Assembly (NCBI RefSeq): GCF_032484785.1
Contig: NZ_JAUETR010000001.1
Span: 2,483,501 to 2,547,500, forward strand
Length of the DNA stretch: 64,000 nt
Reading direction: 5' to 3'
DNA from: Bradyrhizobium sp. SZCCHNS1050
GTDB taxonomy: Bacteria > Pseudomonadota > Alphaproteobacteria > Rhizobiales > Xanthobacteraceae
The first letter of the stretch is position 1. Every line of letters starts with the position of its first letter. The notes beneath the pieces were generated by a model. It saw only the letters and a program-made list of their open reading frames with translations, was not told the origin of the DNA and searched no databases. Below, in pieces: positions 29,366-37,776 of the stretch. The translations under genes were made by a program, and so were the position numbers.

Positions 29366-29386
29366 CAGGCCCGCAAAGCGGGCCTG
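29366..29386. terminator. Strong hairpin between small exported genes
   Basis: A 9-bp perfect stem, CAGGCCCGC AAA GCGGGCCTG. It is downstream of the 29428-29697 gene on the minus strand and probably ends it, but the minus-strand T-run is poor; the plus side has TTTGATTT. Confidence 0.5.
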
Positions 29387-29427
29387 TTTGATTTCGGTCA
29401 TTGTCTCGGTCGGCCGGAAAGCGCGGC

Positions 29428-29697
29428 TTACCAGCGGCCGTGATGGCGATATCCGTAGTGATGCGGCCGCCAGTGATGACGCGGATGGTAGTAATGCCGA
29501 GGATAGTAGTGGCGCCGGGGATGCCAATGGCGGCGGCCGTGCCAATGCGCCTGCGTGGTCTCCTGCGCCGTGCCCTGCTGCACCGCGGTCGCAGCGCCCG
29601 GATTGATCAGTGACAGCGCCTGCGCGCGTTCGGCGGGGGCAGCCATCGCGAGAACGGCGCCAACCGCCGCGATGCCCAACAGCTTCATCACAGTCAT
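29428..29697 (-). CDS. Small exported His/Arg/Tyr-rich protein, 89 residues
   Basis: An 89-residue protein with a signal peptide (MTVMKLLGIAAVGAVLAMAA, cleavage near AQA) and a mature part ending in about 38 residues made almost only of His, Arg, Tyr, Pro and Trp, for example HYYPRHYYHPRHHW. The composition matches the C-terminus of the 28099-28740 protein, so these may share a metal-binding or surface role. No domain was recognised. GGGAGAAGTTC directly upstream gives a good ribosome binding site for ATG 29697. Confidence 0.68.
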   Translation of the reverse strand: MTVMKLLGIAAVGAVLAMAAPAERAQALSLINPGAATAVQQGTAQETTQAHWHGRRHWHPRRHYYPRHYYHPRHHWRPHHYGYRHHGRW

Positions 29698-29983
29698 GAA
29701 CTTCTCCCTCGATCGCCTGACATCACGTCCGGCACCGTAACTTCCGCCTTGTCAGTTGCCTGAATGGCGGCCGCAGCAGCGCGACGCAGACCAGTCTCGA
29801 ACGAGCGACGTGAATGGGACATGAAGACCTGCGCAGGAGCAGAATGCCGATATGTCGCGCATGGTTCCGCCGCAGTGCGCGACATATCGGCACTGTGTCC
29901 GGACGGTAACATCAGGCAACGTCGCGATCGCGACCGAATCACGTGCGCGCTTGCCGAGCCGATCAGTGCGCGGGACCCAGGAG
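29698..29983. other. Spacer with a 17-bp perfect inverted repeat
   Basis: 286 bases between two minus-strand small genes. The main content is the inverted repeat at 29845-29892, listed separately. A purine-rich ribosome binding site for the 29697 start is at its left end. No gene is seen. Confidence 0.6.
29845..29892. repeat. 17-bp perfect inverted repeat
   Basis: TGCCGATATGTCGCGCA at 29845-29861 and TGCGCGACATATCGGCA at 29876-29892 are perfect inverted copies with a 14-base spacer. There is no T-run on either side. It lies 92 bases after the stop of the 29984-30310 gene and about 150 bases before the start of the 29428-29697 gene, so it could be a terminator-like structure or a large operator. 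Confidence 0.85.
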
Positions 29984-30310
29984 TCAGCCGCGTCGCCAGA
30001 CGCAACTCATATGCGGGACGATCACGGTGCCGCTCGGCCGATGCTCCGGAACATAGGTGGCATCGCATACACGAACTGCGTTCGGACCCGGGTTGAAGCG
30101 CGGCACCACGTCGGGCTGCCAATGACCCTCGTAGCGCGGATAGATCTGGATTCGTCGTTGCCGGCGCTGTGCGGAGAGATCCGTGCTCACCTCACCCTGC
30201 ACGGCGCCGCGCGCGCCGGCGGGTTGCTCCGCTTGCGCTGTTGCCGAGATCGAGACCACGACCGCCGCAGCCAGCGCCGCTCCGGCCAGCACCATCGACA
30301 TCTGCCTCAT
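29984..30310 (-). CDS. Small exported protein, 108 residues, two cysteines
   Basis: A 108-residue protein. ATG 30310 ([20 protein letters not shown]) begins a signal peptide, probably cleaved after ATAQA. The mature part is basic and includes [19 protein letters not shown] and a C-terminal part, [18 protein letters not shown] then MSCVWRRG, with two cysteines that could form a disulfide in the periplasm. No domain was recognised. It is the fourth small exported gene in the leuC-leuD interval and diverges from the metallopeptidase gene with a 123-base spacer. Confidence 0.68.
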   Translation of the reverse strand: MRQMSMVLAGAALAAAVVVSISATAQAEQPAGARGAVQGEVSTDLSAQRRQRRIQIYPRYEGHWQPDVVPRFNPGPNAVRVCDATYVPEHRPSGTVIVPHMSCVWRRG

Positions 30311-30433
30311 CTGTTCCCCAACCCCCAATTCGCGCGTCACGGTCGCCGGTTTCATCCCCTGCGTCAACCAGCTCCGCCACACATGTCATAGAACCAAGAT
30401 GCAAGATGATCAAAGCCGGGCTAGAAGGCGGCA

Positions 30434-30832
30434 ATGTGGACAGATCTGAAAGCCCCCTCGCTCGCCGACATGGAAGTCATGGCGCACGAGATGTTCGAGC
30501 GTCTGCCCGAGCATTTTCGCAGGATGTGCGAGGGCGTCATCATCCGGGTCGACGACTTTCCGACCGAGGAGGTGCTCGACGAGATGCAGTCCGAAAGCGA
30601 GTTCGACCTGCTCGGCCTGTTCCAGGGCACGGGACTGCCGTTTCGCAGCAACGACGACCTGCCGCGCCTGCCCAACATGATCTGGCTTTATCGCCGACCG
30701 ATCCTCGACTACTGGGCCGAGCACGACGAGAGTCTTGGGCACATCGTCCGCCACGTCCTGATCCACGAGATCGGCCATCATTTCGGAATGTCCGACGACG
30801 ACATGGAGGCGATCGAGGCGTCCGTCGACTGA
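30434..30832 (+). CDS. Minimal zincin metallopeptidase-family protein
   Basis: A 132-residue cytoplasmic protein of the small zincin family (PF06262/DUF1025 type). The zinc site is [14 protein letters not shown] (HExxH with a downstream Asp). The N-terminal half includes [16 protein letters not shown] and [14 protein letters not shown], then GLFQGTGLP and [10 protein letters not shown], all normal for the family. Its length is the family norm. No substrate is known for the family. It lies 90 bases upstream of leuD on the same strand and may be co-transcribed with it. Confidence 0.88.
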   Translation: MWTDLKAPSLADMEVMAHEMFERLPEHFRRMCEGVIIRVDDFPTEEVLDEMQSESEFDLLGLFQGTGLPFRSNDDLPRLPNMIWLYRRPILDYWAEHDESLGHIVRHVLIHEIGHHFGMSDDDMEAIEASVD

Positions 30833-30921
30833 CGACCCGGCGAGAGCACCGGGATTTTGACTTTATCCGCCCTGCCGTTCGGGCTAAACAGCGGCCTGCC
30901 CGTATTCTCGAAGGTGCCCCG

Positions 30922-31524
30922 ATGGACAAGTTCACCACGCTGGAAGGCGTCGCCGCTCCGCTGAAGATCATCAATGTCGACACCGACATGATCATCCCCA
31001 AGCAGTACCTGAAGACCATCAAGCGCACCGGCCTCGGCAAGGGCCTGTTCTCGGAGCAGCGCTACAAGGACGACGGCAGCGAGAACCCGGATTTCGTGCT
31101 CAACCAGCCGGCCTATCGCAACGCCAAGATCCTGGTCGCCGGCGACAATTTCGGCTGCGGCTCGAGCCGCGAGCATGCCCCCTGGGCGTTGCTCGATTTC
31201 GGCATCCGCTGCGTGATCTCGACCTCGTTCGGCGACATCTTCTACAACAACTGCTTCAAGAACGGCATTCTGCCGATCCGCGTGTCGCAGGCCGACCTCG
31301 ACAAGCTGTTCGACGACGCCGAGCGCGGCGCCAACGCGACCTTGACGGTCGATCTCGCCAACCAGGAGATCCGCGGCCCCGACGGCGGCACCGTCAAGTT
31401 CGACATCGACCCGTTCCGCAAGCATTGCCTGCTCAACGGGCTCGACGACATCGGGCTGACGCTGGAGAAGAAGGCGTCGATCGACAGCTACGAGGCCAAG
31501 CTGGCCGAGCGCGCCTGGGCCTGA
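30922..31524 (+). CDS. leuD: 3-isopropylmalate dehydratase small subunit LeuD
   Basis: A 200-residue swivel-domain subunit that pairs with LeuC. ATG 30922 gives [21 protein letters not shown] long in-frame stretch upstream has no stop codon but runs antisense to small genes and overlaps the metallopeptidase gene in another frame, so it is not used. Markers are [35 protein letters not shown] and [16 protein letters not shown]. It is 3.3 kb from leuC and 12 kb from leuB, so the leucine genes are dispersed. Confidence 0.97.
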   Translation: MDKFTTLEGVAAPLKIINVDTDMIIPKQYLKTIKRTGLGKGLFSEQRYKDDGSENPDFVLNQPAYRNAKILVAGDNFGCGSSREHAPWALLDFGIRCVISTSFGDIFYNNCFKNGILPIRVSQADLDKLFDDAERGANATLTVDLANQEIRGPDGGTVKFDIDPFRKHCLLNGLDDIGLTLEKKASIDSYEAKLAERAWA

Positions 31525-31605
31525 GGCCCGCCGAAGGATGGTGAGTTCGCGGGCCCCGGACCTCGTCCGGGGCCCTGTTTCGAGAGCAGCCCAGCAGGTC
31601 CGCCG

Positions 31606-32406
31606 TTGACGCGCGTATTGCCCGAGGTCGTCACCTTCTGGCGGGGGCCGCTCGACCGCCTGCGCCAGACCTGCCTGCGCTCGCAGCTCGCCGCCGGCCA
31701 CAAGGTCACGGCCTACAGCTTCGATCCGCTGCCCGGCCTGCCCGACGGCGTCGGCAATGCCGAGGCCGAGGCGGTCCTGCCTTATGCGTTCTCCGAGCGT
31801 CTCAGGCCGCCGCAGCCGGACGGCGGCTGGCGCGATTGGACCACCTTGCAGTTCAGCGACTTCTTCCGGATGCGGCTGATGGCACAGCGCGCCGGCCTCT
31901 GGCTCGATGCCGACGTGCTGCTGCTCAGGCCGGTCGAGATCGACCCCGCCGTGCCCTATTTCGCCTGGGAGCGGCCGCGGCAGCTCGGCAACTCCGTGCT
32001 CTACCTGCCGCCGGAGGATCCGATCGTCGCCGAGTTCGCCGCGCTGATGGCGCAGGACGCGCTAACGCCGAACTGGCTTTCGCTGCGTCACCGCCTCACC
32101 TTTGCGCTGCGCCGCCTGCGCGGCGGCTCCGACCGCCTCTCGGACATCCGCGTCGCCATCTTCGGCCCTGCCGCGCTGACGGCGCTGGCCCGCCGCCATG
32201 GCTCGCTGCATCATGCGCTGCCGAAGCGCAGCTTCTACGCGGTGCATGCCGAGCCGAAGGCGTTCTTCGACCCTTCCGACTTCTCCGGATTGATCGCCGA
32301 TCCCCAAATCATCGGCCTGCACATCTCGCCGAAGGGCCGCGGCGGCGAAGCGCCGATCCCGGGCAGCCTCTATGCCTGGGCGGCCGAGCGATTTGCCCCG
32401 CGCTGA
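31606..32406 (+). CDS. DXD-motif glycosyltransferase-like protein
   Basis: A 266-residue protein starting at TTG 31606 (MTRVLPEVVTFWRGPLDRLR). It has the arrangement of capsular/LPS sugar transferases with a DXD motif: an N-terminal nucleotide-binding half (RQTCLRSQLAAGHKVTAYSF), then FSDFFRMRLMAQRAG and GLWLDADVLLLRPVEI, where DAD would bind metal and sugar nucleotide. The C-terminal half has IFGPAALTALARR and GLHISPKG. It has no membrane segment. Donor and acceptor sugars are unknown, and no polysaccharide genes are nearby. The start codon is uncertain because no ATG fits the N-terminal fold. Confidence 0.8.
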   Translation: MTRVLPEVVTFWRGPLDRLRQTCLRSQLAAGHKVTAYSFDPLPGLPDGVGNAEAEAVLPYAFSERLRPPQPDGGWRDWTTLQFSDFFRMRLMAQRAGLWLDADVLLLRPVEIDPAVPYFAWERPRQLGNSVLYLPPEDPIVAEFAALMAQDALTPNWLSLRHRLTFALRRLRGGSDRLSDIRVAIFGPAALTALARRHGSLHHALPKRSFYAVHAEPKAFFDPSDFSGLIADPQIIGLHISPKGRGGEAPIPGSLYAWAAERFAPR

Positions 32407-32504
32407 CCTTTGCAGCCTGCGCAGGACCGATTCGCTGCTTGATCTACCGCAACGTCCGCGCGTCCACCCGGTGATTGATTGCGGGCCATCATCGGAGACG
32501 TGTC

Positions 32505-32921
32505 ATGACCGTAGACGCCAAGCCCTATCCGCGGGTTCAGTTCCTGATCGATACGTTCGCGCAATGGCTCCGGCACCGGCGTGAGCTGAGCGAGATCCGG
32601 CAGCTCGACCGTGACGATTTCGAGCGCATCGCGATGGACCTGCAGGTCACACCGGCGGATCTCGACGAGCTGGTCCGTCACGGCGAGCACGCCGCCGACG
32701 AGTTGCCGCAGATGCTGAAGGCGCTCGGCATCGACGAAGCCGCGCTGGGGCGCGCCGAGCCGCTGGTGCTGCGCGACATGGAGCGCGTCTGCGCCATGTG
32801 CAAGGACAAGCCGCGCTGCCATCGCGATCTTGCCGCCGGCACGAGTGCCGAGCACTACGAGGAATACTGCCTCAACGCCCCGACCATCGACCGCCTGGGC
32901 AGCGCCGCGGTCAAGCACTGA
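32505..32921 (+). CDS. DUF6455-type cysteine-containing small protein
   Basis: A 138-residue protein with start ATG 32505 (MTVDAKPYPRVQFLIDTFAQ). The first half is helical and charged (RRELSEIRQLDRDDFERIAM). The second half has a cysteine pattern, CAMCKDKPRCHRDL then YEEYCLNAPTIDRL, characteristic of a family annotated as DUF6455 in rhizobia. Four cysteines and a histidine could bind a metal. The function is unknown. A cytochrome c gene follows 34 bases downstream, so the pair may be one operon with a redox link, which is inference. Confidence 0.75.
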   Translation: MTVDAKPYPRVQFLIDTFAQWLRHRRELSEIRQLDRDDFERIAMDLQVTPADLDELVRHGEHAADELPQMLKALGIDEAALGRAEPLVLRDMERVCAMCKDKPRCHRDLAAGTSAEHYEEYCLNAPTIDRLGSAAVKH

Positions 32922-32955
32922 TCGCCGCCTCCCTCCCACCCAGCGGAGCAATGCG

Positions 32956-33327
32956 ATGAGCCTGCCGAATCTGCACCGCAATACCTGGCTCCATGTCGGC
33001 GCCGCGATCCTGCTCGCGCTCGGCGCGATGCTGCTGATCCGGCTGCACAATGCCGGCGGCGTGACGCCGGCCGCCGACAGCGTGCAGGCGGGACGCAAAC
33101 TGGCGGAGGCCTGGTGCAGCACCTGCCACGCCATCGACACCAGCGGGGCGCGAGCCCAAACCACGACCGCCCCCGATTTCGTCGCGGTCGCCAACATGCC
33201 GTCGACGACCGAGCTATCGCTCAAGGTGTTCCTGCAGAGCAGCCACCCGACGATGCCGAACGTCATCCTGACCGCCGAGCAGCGCGGCGACCTCGTCAAC
33301 TACATCCTCAGTCTCCGCCGCATCTGA
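32956..33327 (+). CDS. Membrane-anchored small cytochrome c
   Basis: A 123-residue class I cytochrome c. ATG 32956 begins MSLPNLHRNTWLHVGAAILL, a membrane anchor or uncleaved signal (residues about 12-30). Heme attachment is at WCSTCHAID, and candidate axial methionines lie in VANMPSTTEL and HPTMPNVI. The ending LTAEQRGDLVNYILSLR is typical of this fold. It acts in the periplasm as an electron carrier; its partner is unknown. Its maturation would use the ccm system, part of which is at 8.8-12.1 kb. It is likely co-transcribed with the DUF6455 gene. Confidence 0.9.
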   Translation: MSLPNLHRNTWLHVGAAILLALGAMLLIRLHNAGGVTPAADSVQAGRKLAEAWCSTCHAIDTSGARAQTTTAPDFVAVANMPSTTELSLKVFLQSSHPTMPNVILTAEQRGDLVNYILSLRRI

Positions 33328-33331
33328 CGCC

Positions 33332-34210
33332 TCACTTCGCCACCGCCGCGATCGCATCGGCGATCGCGATCGTGCGTCGCGCCATCTCGGCATGCAGCCG
33401 CTCGACCATGCGGCCGTCGATCTGGATCGCGCCGCGCGAGGCATTCTCCGGCAGCTCGAACGCGGCGATGATCTTGCGTGCCGCAGCGACCTCGTCGGCG
33501 GGCGGTGTGAAGATCGCGTTGCAGGCGTCGATCTGGCCGGGATGGATCAGCGTCTTGCCATCGAAGCCGAGATCGCGGGCCTGGATGCATTCCTGAGCGA
33601 ATCCGTCGGTGTTGGCGAAATCGCTGTAAGGCCCGTCCAGAATCTCCAGCCCATGGGCGCGCGTCGCCAGGATGCAGTGGCTGATCATCGGCAGCATCGT
33701 GAAGCGGCCCGGCAGCATCCGGATGCGAGTCTCACGCGAGATGTCGTTGGGTCCGAACACGAAGCCGGCGAGCCGCGAGCCTTCCTCGTGCACGGTGGCC
33801 GCGAGCAGATCGGCATCGAGCACGGCACGCGCCGTCTCGATCATCGCCCATACCTTCAGCGCGGGATCGGCGCCGACCTCGGCCAAGCGATCCGTGACCA
33901 GGCGAAGGTCCTCGACGGTCGACACCTTGGGAACGAGGATGCCGTCGGTCGCCGCCTGTCCGGCCATGGCGACGTCGTCGCGCCACCACGTCGTATCCAG
34001 GCTGTTGATCCGGATCAGCAGTTCCCGCTTGCCGTAGCCGTCGGCCGCCACCGCCTTGGCGATCTGGTCGCGGGCGGCGGCCTTGGCGTCCGGCGCCACC
34101 GAATCCTCGAGATCGAGGATCAGCCCGTCGGCCGGCAGGTTCCGCCCCTTCTCCAGCGCGCGCGCATTGGAGCCGGGCATGAACAGAAGACTGCGGCGCG
34201 GGCGGATCAT
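33332..34210 (-). CDS. HpcH/HpaI-family CoA-ester lyase (citrate lyase beta / malyl-CoA lyase-like)
   Basis: A 292-residue TIM-barrel lyase. The N-terminus RRSLLFMPGSNARALEKGRN and the Mg-site segments ILDLEDSVAP and FVFGPNDISRET are typical of CitE-like CoA-ester lyases, which cleave malyl-, methylmalyl- or citramalyl-CoA. The C-terminal segment GKTLIHPGQIDACNAIF is also standard. It acts in the cytoplasm. The substrate cannot be settled; no citrate lyase alpha/gamma genes are nearby, so a stand-alone malyl- or citramalyl-CoA type is more likely. It converges with the cytochrome c gene with four bases between stops. Confidence 0.9.
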   Translation of the reverse strand: MIRPRRSLLFMPGSNARALEKGRNLPADGLILDLEDSVAPDAKAAARDQIAKAVAADGYGKRELLIRINSLDTTWWRDDVAMAGQAATDGILVPKVSTVEDLRLVTDRLAEVGADPALKVWAMIETARAVLDADLLAATVHEEGSRLAGFVFGPNDISRETRIRMLPGRFTMLPMISHCILATRAHGLEILDGPYSDFANTDGFAQECIQARDLGFDGKTLIHPGQIDACNAIFTPPADEVAAARKIIAAFELPENASRGAIQIDGRMVERLHAEMARRTIAIADAIAAVAK

Positions 34211-34311
34211 TTCGGCGTTTCCCTTGGTTTATCGACGCGGCCCGCGATACCATTTCGGGGGCCGGCCCGAAAGGCTTGTTCCCGGAAGGCGCATGTGTTT
34301 AGGCAAGGCCC

Positions 34312-34956
34312 ATGATCTCGTTTCCGCAACGCCTGCTCGAAGGCTATCGCGCCTTCGCCACCCAACGCCTGCCGACCGAACAGAGCCGTTACCTCGAGCT
34401 CTCGGAGCGCGGCCAGTCGCCCGAAGTAATGGTGATCGGTTGCTGCGACTCGCGCGTCTCGCCCGAGGTGATCTTCGACGTCGGTCCCGGCGAATTGTTC
34501 GTGCTGCGCAACATCGCCAACCTGGTGCCGATCTATCAGCCGGACGCCAACGCGCACGGCGTGTCCGCGGCGCTGGAATATGCCGTCACCGTGCTGAAGG
34601 TGAAGCACATCGTCATCCTGGGCCACGCCCAGTGCGGCGGCATCCGCGCCTTCGTCGACAAGGCGGCGCCGCTGTCCCCGGGCGACTTCATCGGCCGCTG
34701 GATGTCGATGTTCATCAAGCCCGGCGAGGTCGTCGAACAGCGCACGCATGAGAGTTTCCAGGACTTCGTCACCCGGATCGAGAAGGCCGCGGTGTTCCGC
34801 AGCCTCGAGAACCTGATGACCTTCCCATTCGTGCGCAGCCGCGTCGAGGCCGGTGATTTGCAGCTCCACGGCGCCTATTTCGGCGTCTCCGAGGGCTCGC
34901 TGTTCGTGCTCGACAAGGCCAGCAAGGAATTCAAGAGTGCGCGCATCGCCGAGTAG
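34312..34956 (+). CDS. Beta-class carbonic anhydrase
   Basis: A 214-residue zinc enzyme interconverting CO2 and bicarbonate in the cytoplasm. Zinc ligands are seen in VIGCCDSRVSPEVIF (Cys and Asp) and VILGHAQCGGIRAF (His and Cys). The standard segment GELFVLRNIANLVP lies between them. The start MISFPQRLLEGYRAFATQRL is normal. The stop codon falls inside a small inverted repeat (34951-34960 with 35004-35013). It diverges from the lyase gene; the spacer of 101 bases should hold both promoters. Confidence 0.95.
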   Translation: MISFPQRLLEGYRAFATQRLPTEQSRYLELSERGQSPEVMVIGCCDSRVSPEVIFDVGPGELFVLRNIANLVPIYQPDANAHGVSAALEYAVTVLKVKHIVILGHAQCGGIRAFVDKAAPLSPGDFIGRWMSMFIKPGEVVEQRTHESFQDFVTRIEKAAVFRSLENLMTFPFVRSRVEAGDLQLHGAYFGVSEGSLFVLDKASKEFKSARIAE

Positions 34957-35013
34957 CGAAGAGGGGGCAGCGAATAGCTGGGATCTCCATTCGCGGCTCG
35001 CCATTCGCTACTC
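34951..35013. repeat. GAGTAGCGAA inverted repeat at the carbonic anhydrase stop
   Basis: GAGTAGCGAA at 34951-34960 and TTCGCTACTC at 35004-35013 are perfect inverted copies. Internal degenerate copies (AGCGAATAGC, ATTCGCGGCTCGCCATTCGC) suggest a heptad-like repeat unit. The carbonic anhydrase stop codon is the TAG inside the left arm. Confidence 0.65.
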
Positions 35014-35021
35014 GCCTCTCG

Positions 35022-35564
35022 TCAATGGTCACCCGACCAGCGGTCCGACAGCGCCAACATCAGGGTCGACACCACGAAGGTCATGTGCACGCCGACCAGC
35101 CAGGCGAGCTTGGTCGAGTCGTAGCCGGCGTCGAGATTCATGAACGCCTTCAAGAGCTGGATCGCCGAGATCGCGACGATCGAGGCGAGCAGCTTCTGCT
35201 TCAGTCCGGCGAAGTCGACCTTGGTCATCCATTCCGGCCAGTCGGGATGGCCGCCGGGATCGATGCGCGAGACGAAGTTCTCATAGCCGGAGAACACCAC
35301 GATCAGCACCAGGTTGCCGGTCAGGCAGACGTCGATCAGGCTGAGCACGCCTAGGATGATGTCGCTCTCCTTGGCGGTCGGCAGATGGACGATGTTCTCC
35401 CACAGCAGCAGCACGAACTTGAACAGCAGGACGACCAGGCTGACGACGAGGCCGACATAGAACGGCGCCATCAGCCAGCGGCTCTTGAACAGGAAGCCTT
35501 CGAGCCCGCGCTCGAGCGGACCCGGCGCGTGCCTGGCGGCGTCCGGCGTCGTCTTCTCGCTCAT
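35022..35564 (-). CDS. YqhA-like (TIGR00645/UPF0114) membrane protein
   Basis: A 180-residue inner-membrane protein with about three to four hydrophobic segments (APFYVGLVVSLVVLLFKFVL, then VCLTGNLVLIVVFSGYENF). The segments GLEGFLFKSRWLMAPFY and FSGYENFVSRID are the signature of the TIGR00645/UPF0114 family, of unknown function. The N-terminal 20 residues are polar. It is downstream of asd by only 34 bases on the same strand, so asd is read first and this gene could be co-transcribed with it. Confidence 0.88.
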   Translation of the reverse strand: MSEKTTPDAARHAPGPLERGLEGFLFKSRWLMAPFYVGLVVSLVVLLFKFVLLLWENIVHLPTAKESDIILGVLSLIDVCLTGNLVLIVVFSGYENFVSRIDPGGHPDWPEWMTKVDFAGLKQKLLASIVAISAIQLLKAFMNLDAGYDSTKLAWLVGVHMTFVVSTLMLALSDRWSGDH

Positions 35565-35598
35565 TGCGTTCCGCGCCTCACCCTGACGACGTCTCCGC

Positions 35599-36633
35599 TC
35601 AGGCCGCTTTCTTCTTGGCCGTGATCAGCTTGCGGTTGATCAGGACCTCCGCGATCTGGATCGCGTTCAGCGCCGCGCCCTTGCGCAGATTGTCGGACAC
35701 GCACCAGAAGGCGAGGCCGTTCTCGACCGTGCCGTCCTCGCGGATGCGGCTGATATAGGTCGCGTCCTCGCCGGCCGCCTCATAGGGCGTCACGTAGCCG
35801 CCCGGCTCGTGCTTGTCGATGACGAGGCAGCCCGGCGCATTGCGCAGGATGTTGCGGGCCTCGTCCGCCGAGATCGGATTCTCGAACTCGACATTGACGG
35901 CTTCGGAGTGACCGACGAACACCGGCACGCGCACGCAGGTCGCGGTCAGCTTGATCTTCGGATCCAGGATCTTCTTGGTCTCCATCATCATCTTCCACTC
36001 TTCCTTGGTGAAGCCGTCTTCCATGAAGACGTCGATCTGCGGAATGACGTTGAAGGCGATGCGCTTAGGAAACTTCTTATTGACCAGCTCGTCGTTGGTG
36101 TAGACGGCCTTGGTCTGCGAGAACAATTCGTCCATCGCATCCTTGCCGGCGCCGGACACCGACTGATAGGTCGACACCACGACGCGCTTGATCTTGGCCT
36201 TGTCGTGCAGCGGCTTCAGCGCGACGACGAGCTGGGCGGTCGAGCAGTTCGGGTTGGCGATGATGTTCTTCTTGTTGAAGCCGGCGGCTGCGTCGGCATT
36301 CACCTCCGGCACGATCAGCGGCACGTCGGGATCCATGCGCCAAGCCGACGAGTTGTCGATCACGACAGCGCCGGCGGCGCCGATCTTGGGCGACCACTCC
36401 TTCGACACCGAACCGCCGGCCGACATCAGGCAGATGTCGACATCGGCAAAATCGTAGTGCTCGAGCGCTTTGACCTTCAACGTGCGGTCGCCATAGGACA
36501 CCTCGACGCCGACGCTGCGGCGTGAGGCCAGCGCGACGACCTCGTCCGCCGGGAATTGCCGCTCGTCGAGAATATTGAGCATTTCCCGTCCGACATTGCC
36601 GGTCGCGCCGACCACTGCGACTTTGTAACCCAT
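35599..36633 (-). CDS. asd: Aspartate-semialdehyde dehydrogenase
   Basis: A 344-residue NADPH enzyme that makes aspartate semialdehyde, the branch point for lysine/diaminopimelate, threonine and methionine. The N-terminus MGYKVAVVGATGNVGREML is the Rossmann motif; the active-site Cys lies in NPNCSTAQLVVALKPLH, and RVPVFVGHSEAVNVEF follows. The C-terminus ends in basic residues KKKAA. It feeds the same pathway as dapF at 16.4 kb. The YqhA-like gene follows on the same strand. Confidence 0.97.
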   Translation of the reverse strand: MGYKVAVVGATGNVGREMLNILDERQFPADEVVALASRRSVGVEVSYGDRTLKVKALEHYDFADVDICLMSAGGSVSKEWSPKIGAAGAVVIDNSSAWRMDPDVPLIVPEVNADAAAGFNKKNIIANPNCSTAQLVVALKPLHDKAKIKRVVVSTYQSVSGAGKDAMDELFSQTKAVYTNDELVNKKFPKRIAFNVIPQIDVFMEDGFTKEEWKMMMETKKILDPKIKLTATCVRVPVFVGHSEAVNVEFENPISADEARNILRNAPGCLVIDKHEPGGYVTPYEAAGEDATYISRIREDGTVENGLAFWCVSDNLRKGAALNAIQIAEVLINRKLITAKKKAA

Positions 36634-36747
36634 CGTTCACTCTCCGAAGAAATTTGGCCGGCCGCGCGTGTCAGCGGAAACCGAAGCGGCAGCGCTTCTA
36701 TGCGAGAAACGTCCCTGACACAACGTTACCACGATGTCTCGCATCCG

Positions 36748-37548
36748 ATGCAGTCCGATTCGGCCAGAACAGCCGCAGCGCCCCGATCCGCGTCCGTCCT
36801 GCAGGGGCTCCAGGGCTTCGCGGACGAGGTCTGCGGCACCTTTGCGCGCCTGTTCGCCTATGTGGGGGCTCTGGCGCTGATCGCCATGCTCGGGGTGGCC
36901 GGCTGGAATCATCTCGACGACGGCGACGCTTTGCCCGGCCGTGCCGGCTGGACCTTGGCCGACGCCGCAGTGCCGGCGTTCTCGCTTCGTCTCACCGACC
37001 AGCCCGACAGGACCGCCACCTACACCGTGCTCATCCACCCGGAAGGCGGCCGCAAGGACGTGTTGCGCTGGGGCGAACCCGCCGATCGCCCCGCTGCCGA
37101 GCTCGAGGTCTACCGGTTCGGACCGGAGCGCGATGCAAGGCGTGATCCCCGGGCCGATCTGGCGGCCCGGATGGGGCGCAACTCCGCCTCCGAGCTCGAG
37201 ACCGCCGGCGTGATCGACAGCCGGTTCGGCCCCGTCAGTCTGGTTCGCCGGGCCGGGGCTCCCGAGGGCGCCGGAGCCTGCCTCGGCTTTCTCAAGACCA
37301 TCGCCGAGCCGAGCTTGCGGATCTCCGGCTGGTCGTGCCAGGGCGTGACGATGCCGATGCGCCGCGCCATGGTCGGGTGCATGCTCAACCGGCTGACCCT
37401 GCTGGCGCCCGAGCAGCACCGGGCCCTGAGCCAGCTGTTCATGGGGTCCGATCAGCGGCGCGGCGGCTGCGACGAACCCGCCATCGCCACCGGCAGCGCT
37501 GATTGGGTGACGTCGACCGCCAATCCGAGGCTGCGCGGCGCCTTGTGA
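36748..37548 (+). CDS. Hypothetical membrane-anchored protein, 266 residues
   Basis: I do not recognise a family. From ATG 36748 (MQSDSARTAAAPRSASVLQG) the protein has one strong membrane segment (LFAYVGALALIAMLGVAGW, residues about 38-56) and a C-terminal domain of about 200 residues, probably periplasmic. That domain has RTATYTVLIHPEGGRKDVLR, three or more cysteines (GACLGFLK, SGWSCQGV, VGCMLNRLTLL) and a polar tail. An earlier ATG at 36700 is possible. It diverges from asd over 114 bases. Some anti-sigma or envelope proteins have this plan, but no such function can be claimed. Confidence 0.65.
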   Translation: MQSDSARTAAAPRSASVLQGLQGFADEVCGTFARLFAYVGALALIAMLGVAGWNHLDDGDALPGRAGWTLADAAVPAFSLRLTDQPDRTATYTVLIHPEGGRKDVLRWGEPADRPAAELEVYRFGPERDARRDPRADLAARMGRNSASELETAGVIDSRFGPVSLVRRAGAPEGAGACLGFLKTIAEPSLRISGWSCQGVTMPMRRAMVGCMLNRLTLLAPEQHRALSQLFMGSDQRRGGCDEPAIATGSADWVTSTANPRLRGAL

Positions 37549-37776
37549 ATGTCTGCCTGCGTCCGGATGTTGCTGGGCGTGACCGCATCCTATTCGACCC
37601 GTCAAACCCACGGGCAAGTGACGGATATTGATGCAACTTTCCCGCCACAGCAGGGATTTATCTTGCCCGTCGCCGCGGGAATGACCTTGTGATGCCACAG
37701 CCGACCCAGATATTGTGCGGGCCAAATCATGCGCATGGCGAGCGCCCGCCCCTTTTGGCGCGAGGAAGAGGACGTG

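Noticed and set aside
30856..30885. TTGACT followed by TAAACA as a leuD promoter
   Set aside because: The spacing is about 22 bases, too long for a normal sigma-70-type promoter, and part lies at the end of the previous gene's trailer.
30169..30921. A long in-frame extension upstream of leuD
   Set aside because: It overlaps the metallopeptidase gene in another frame and antisense small genes; LeuD proteins start at the ATG 30922 motif.
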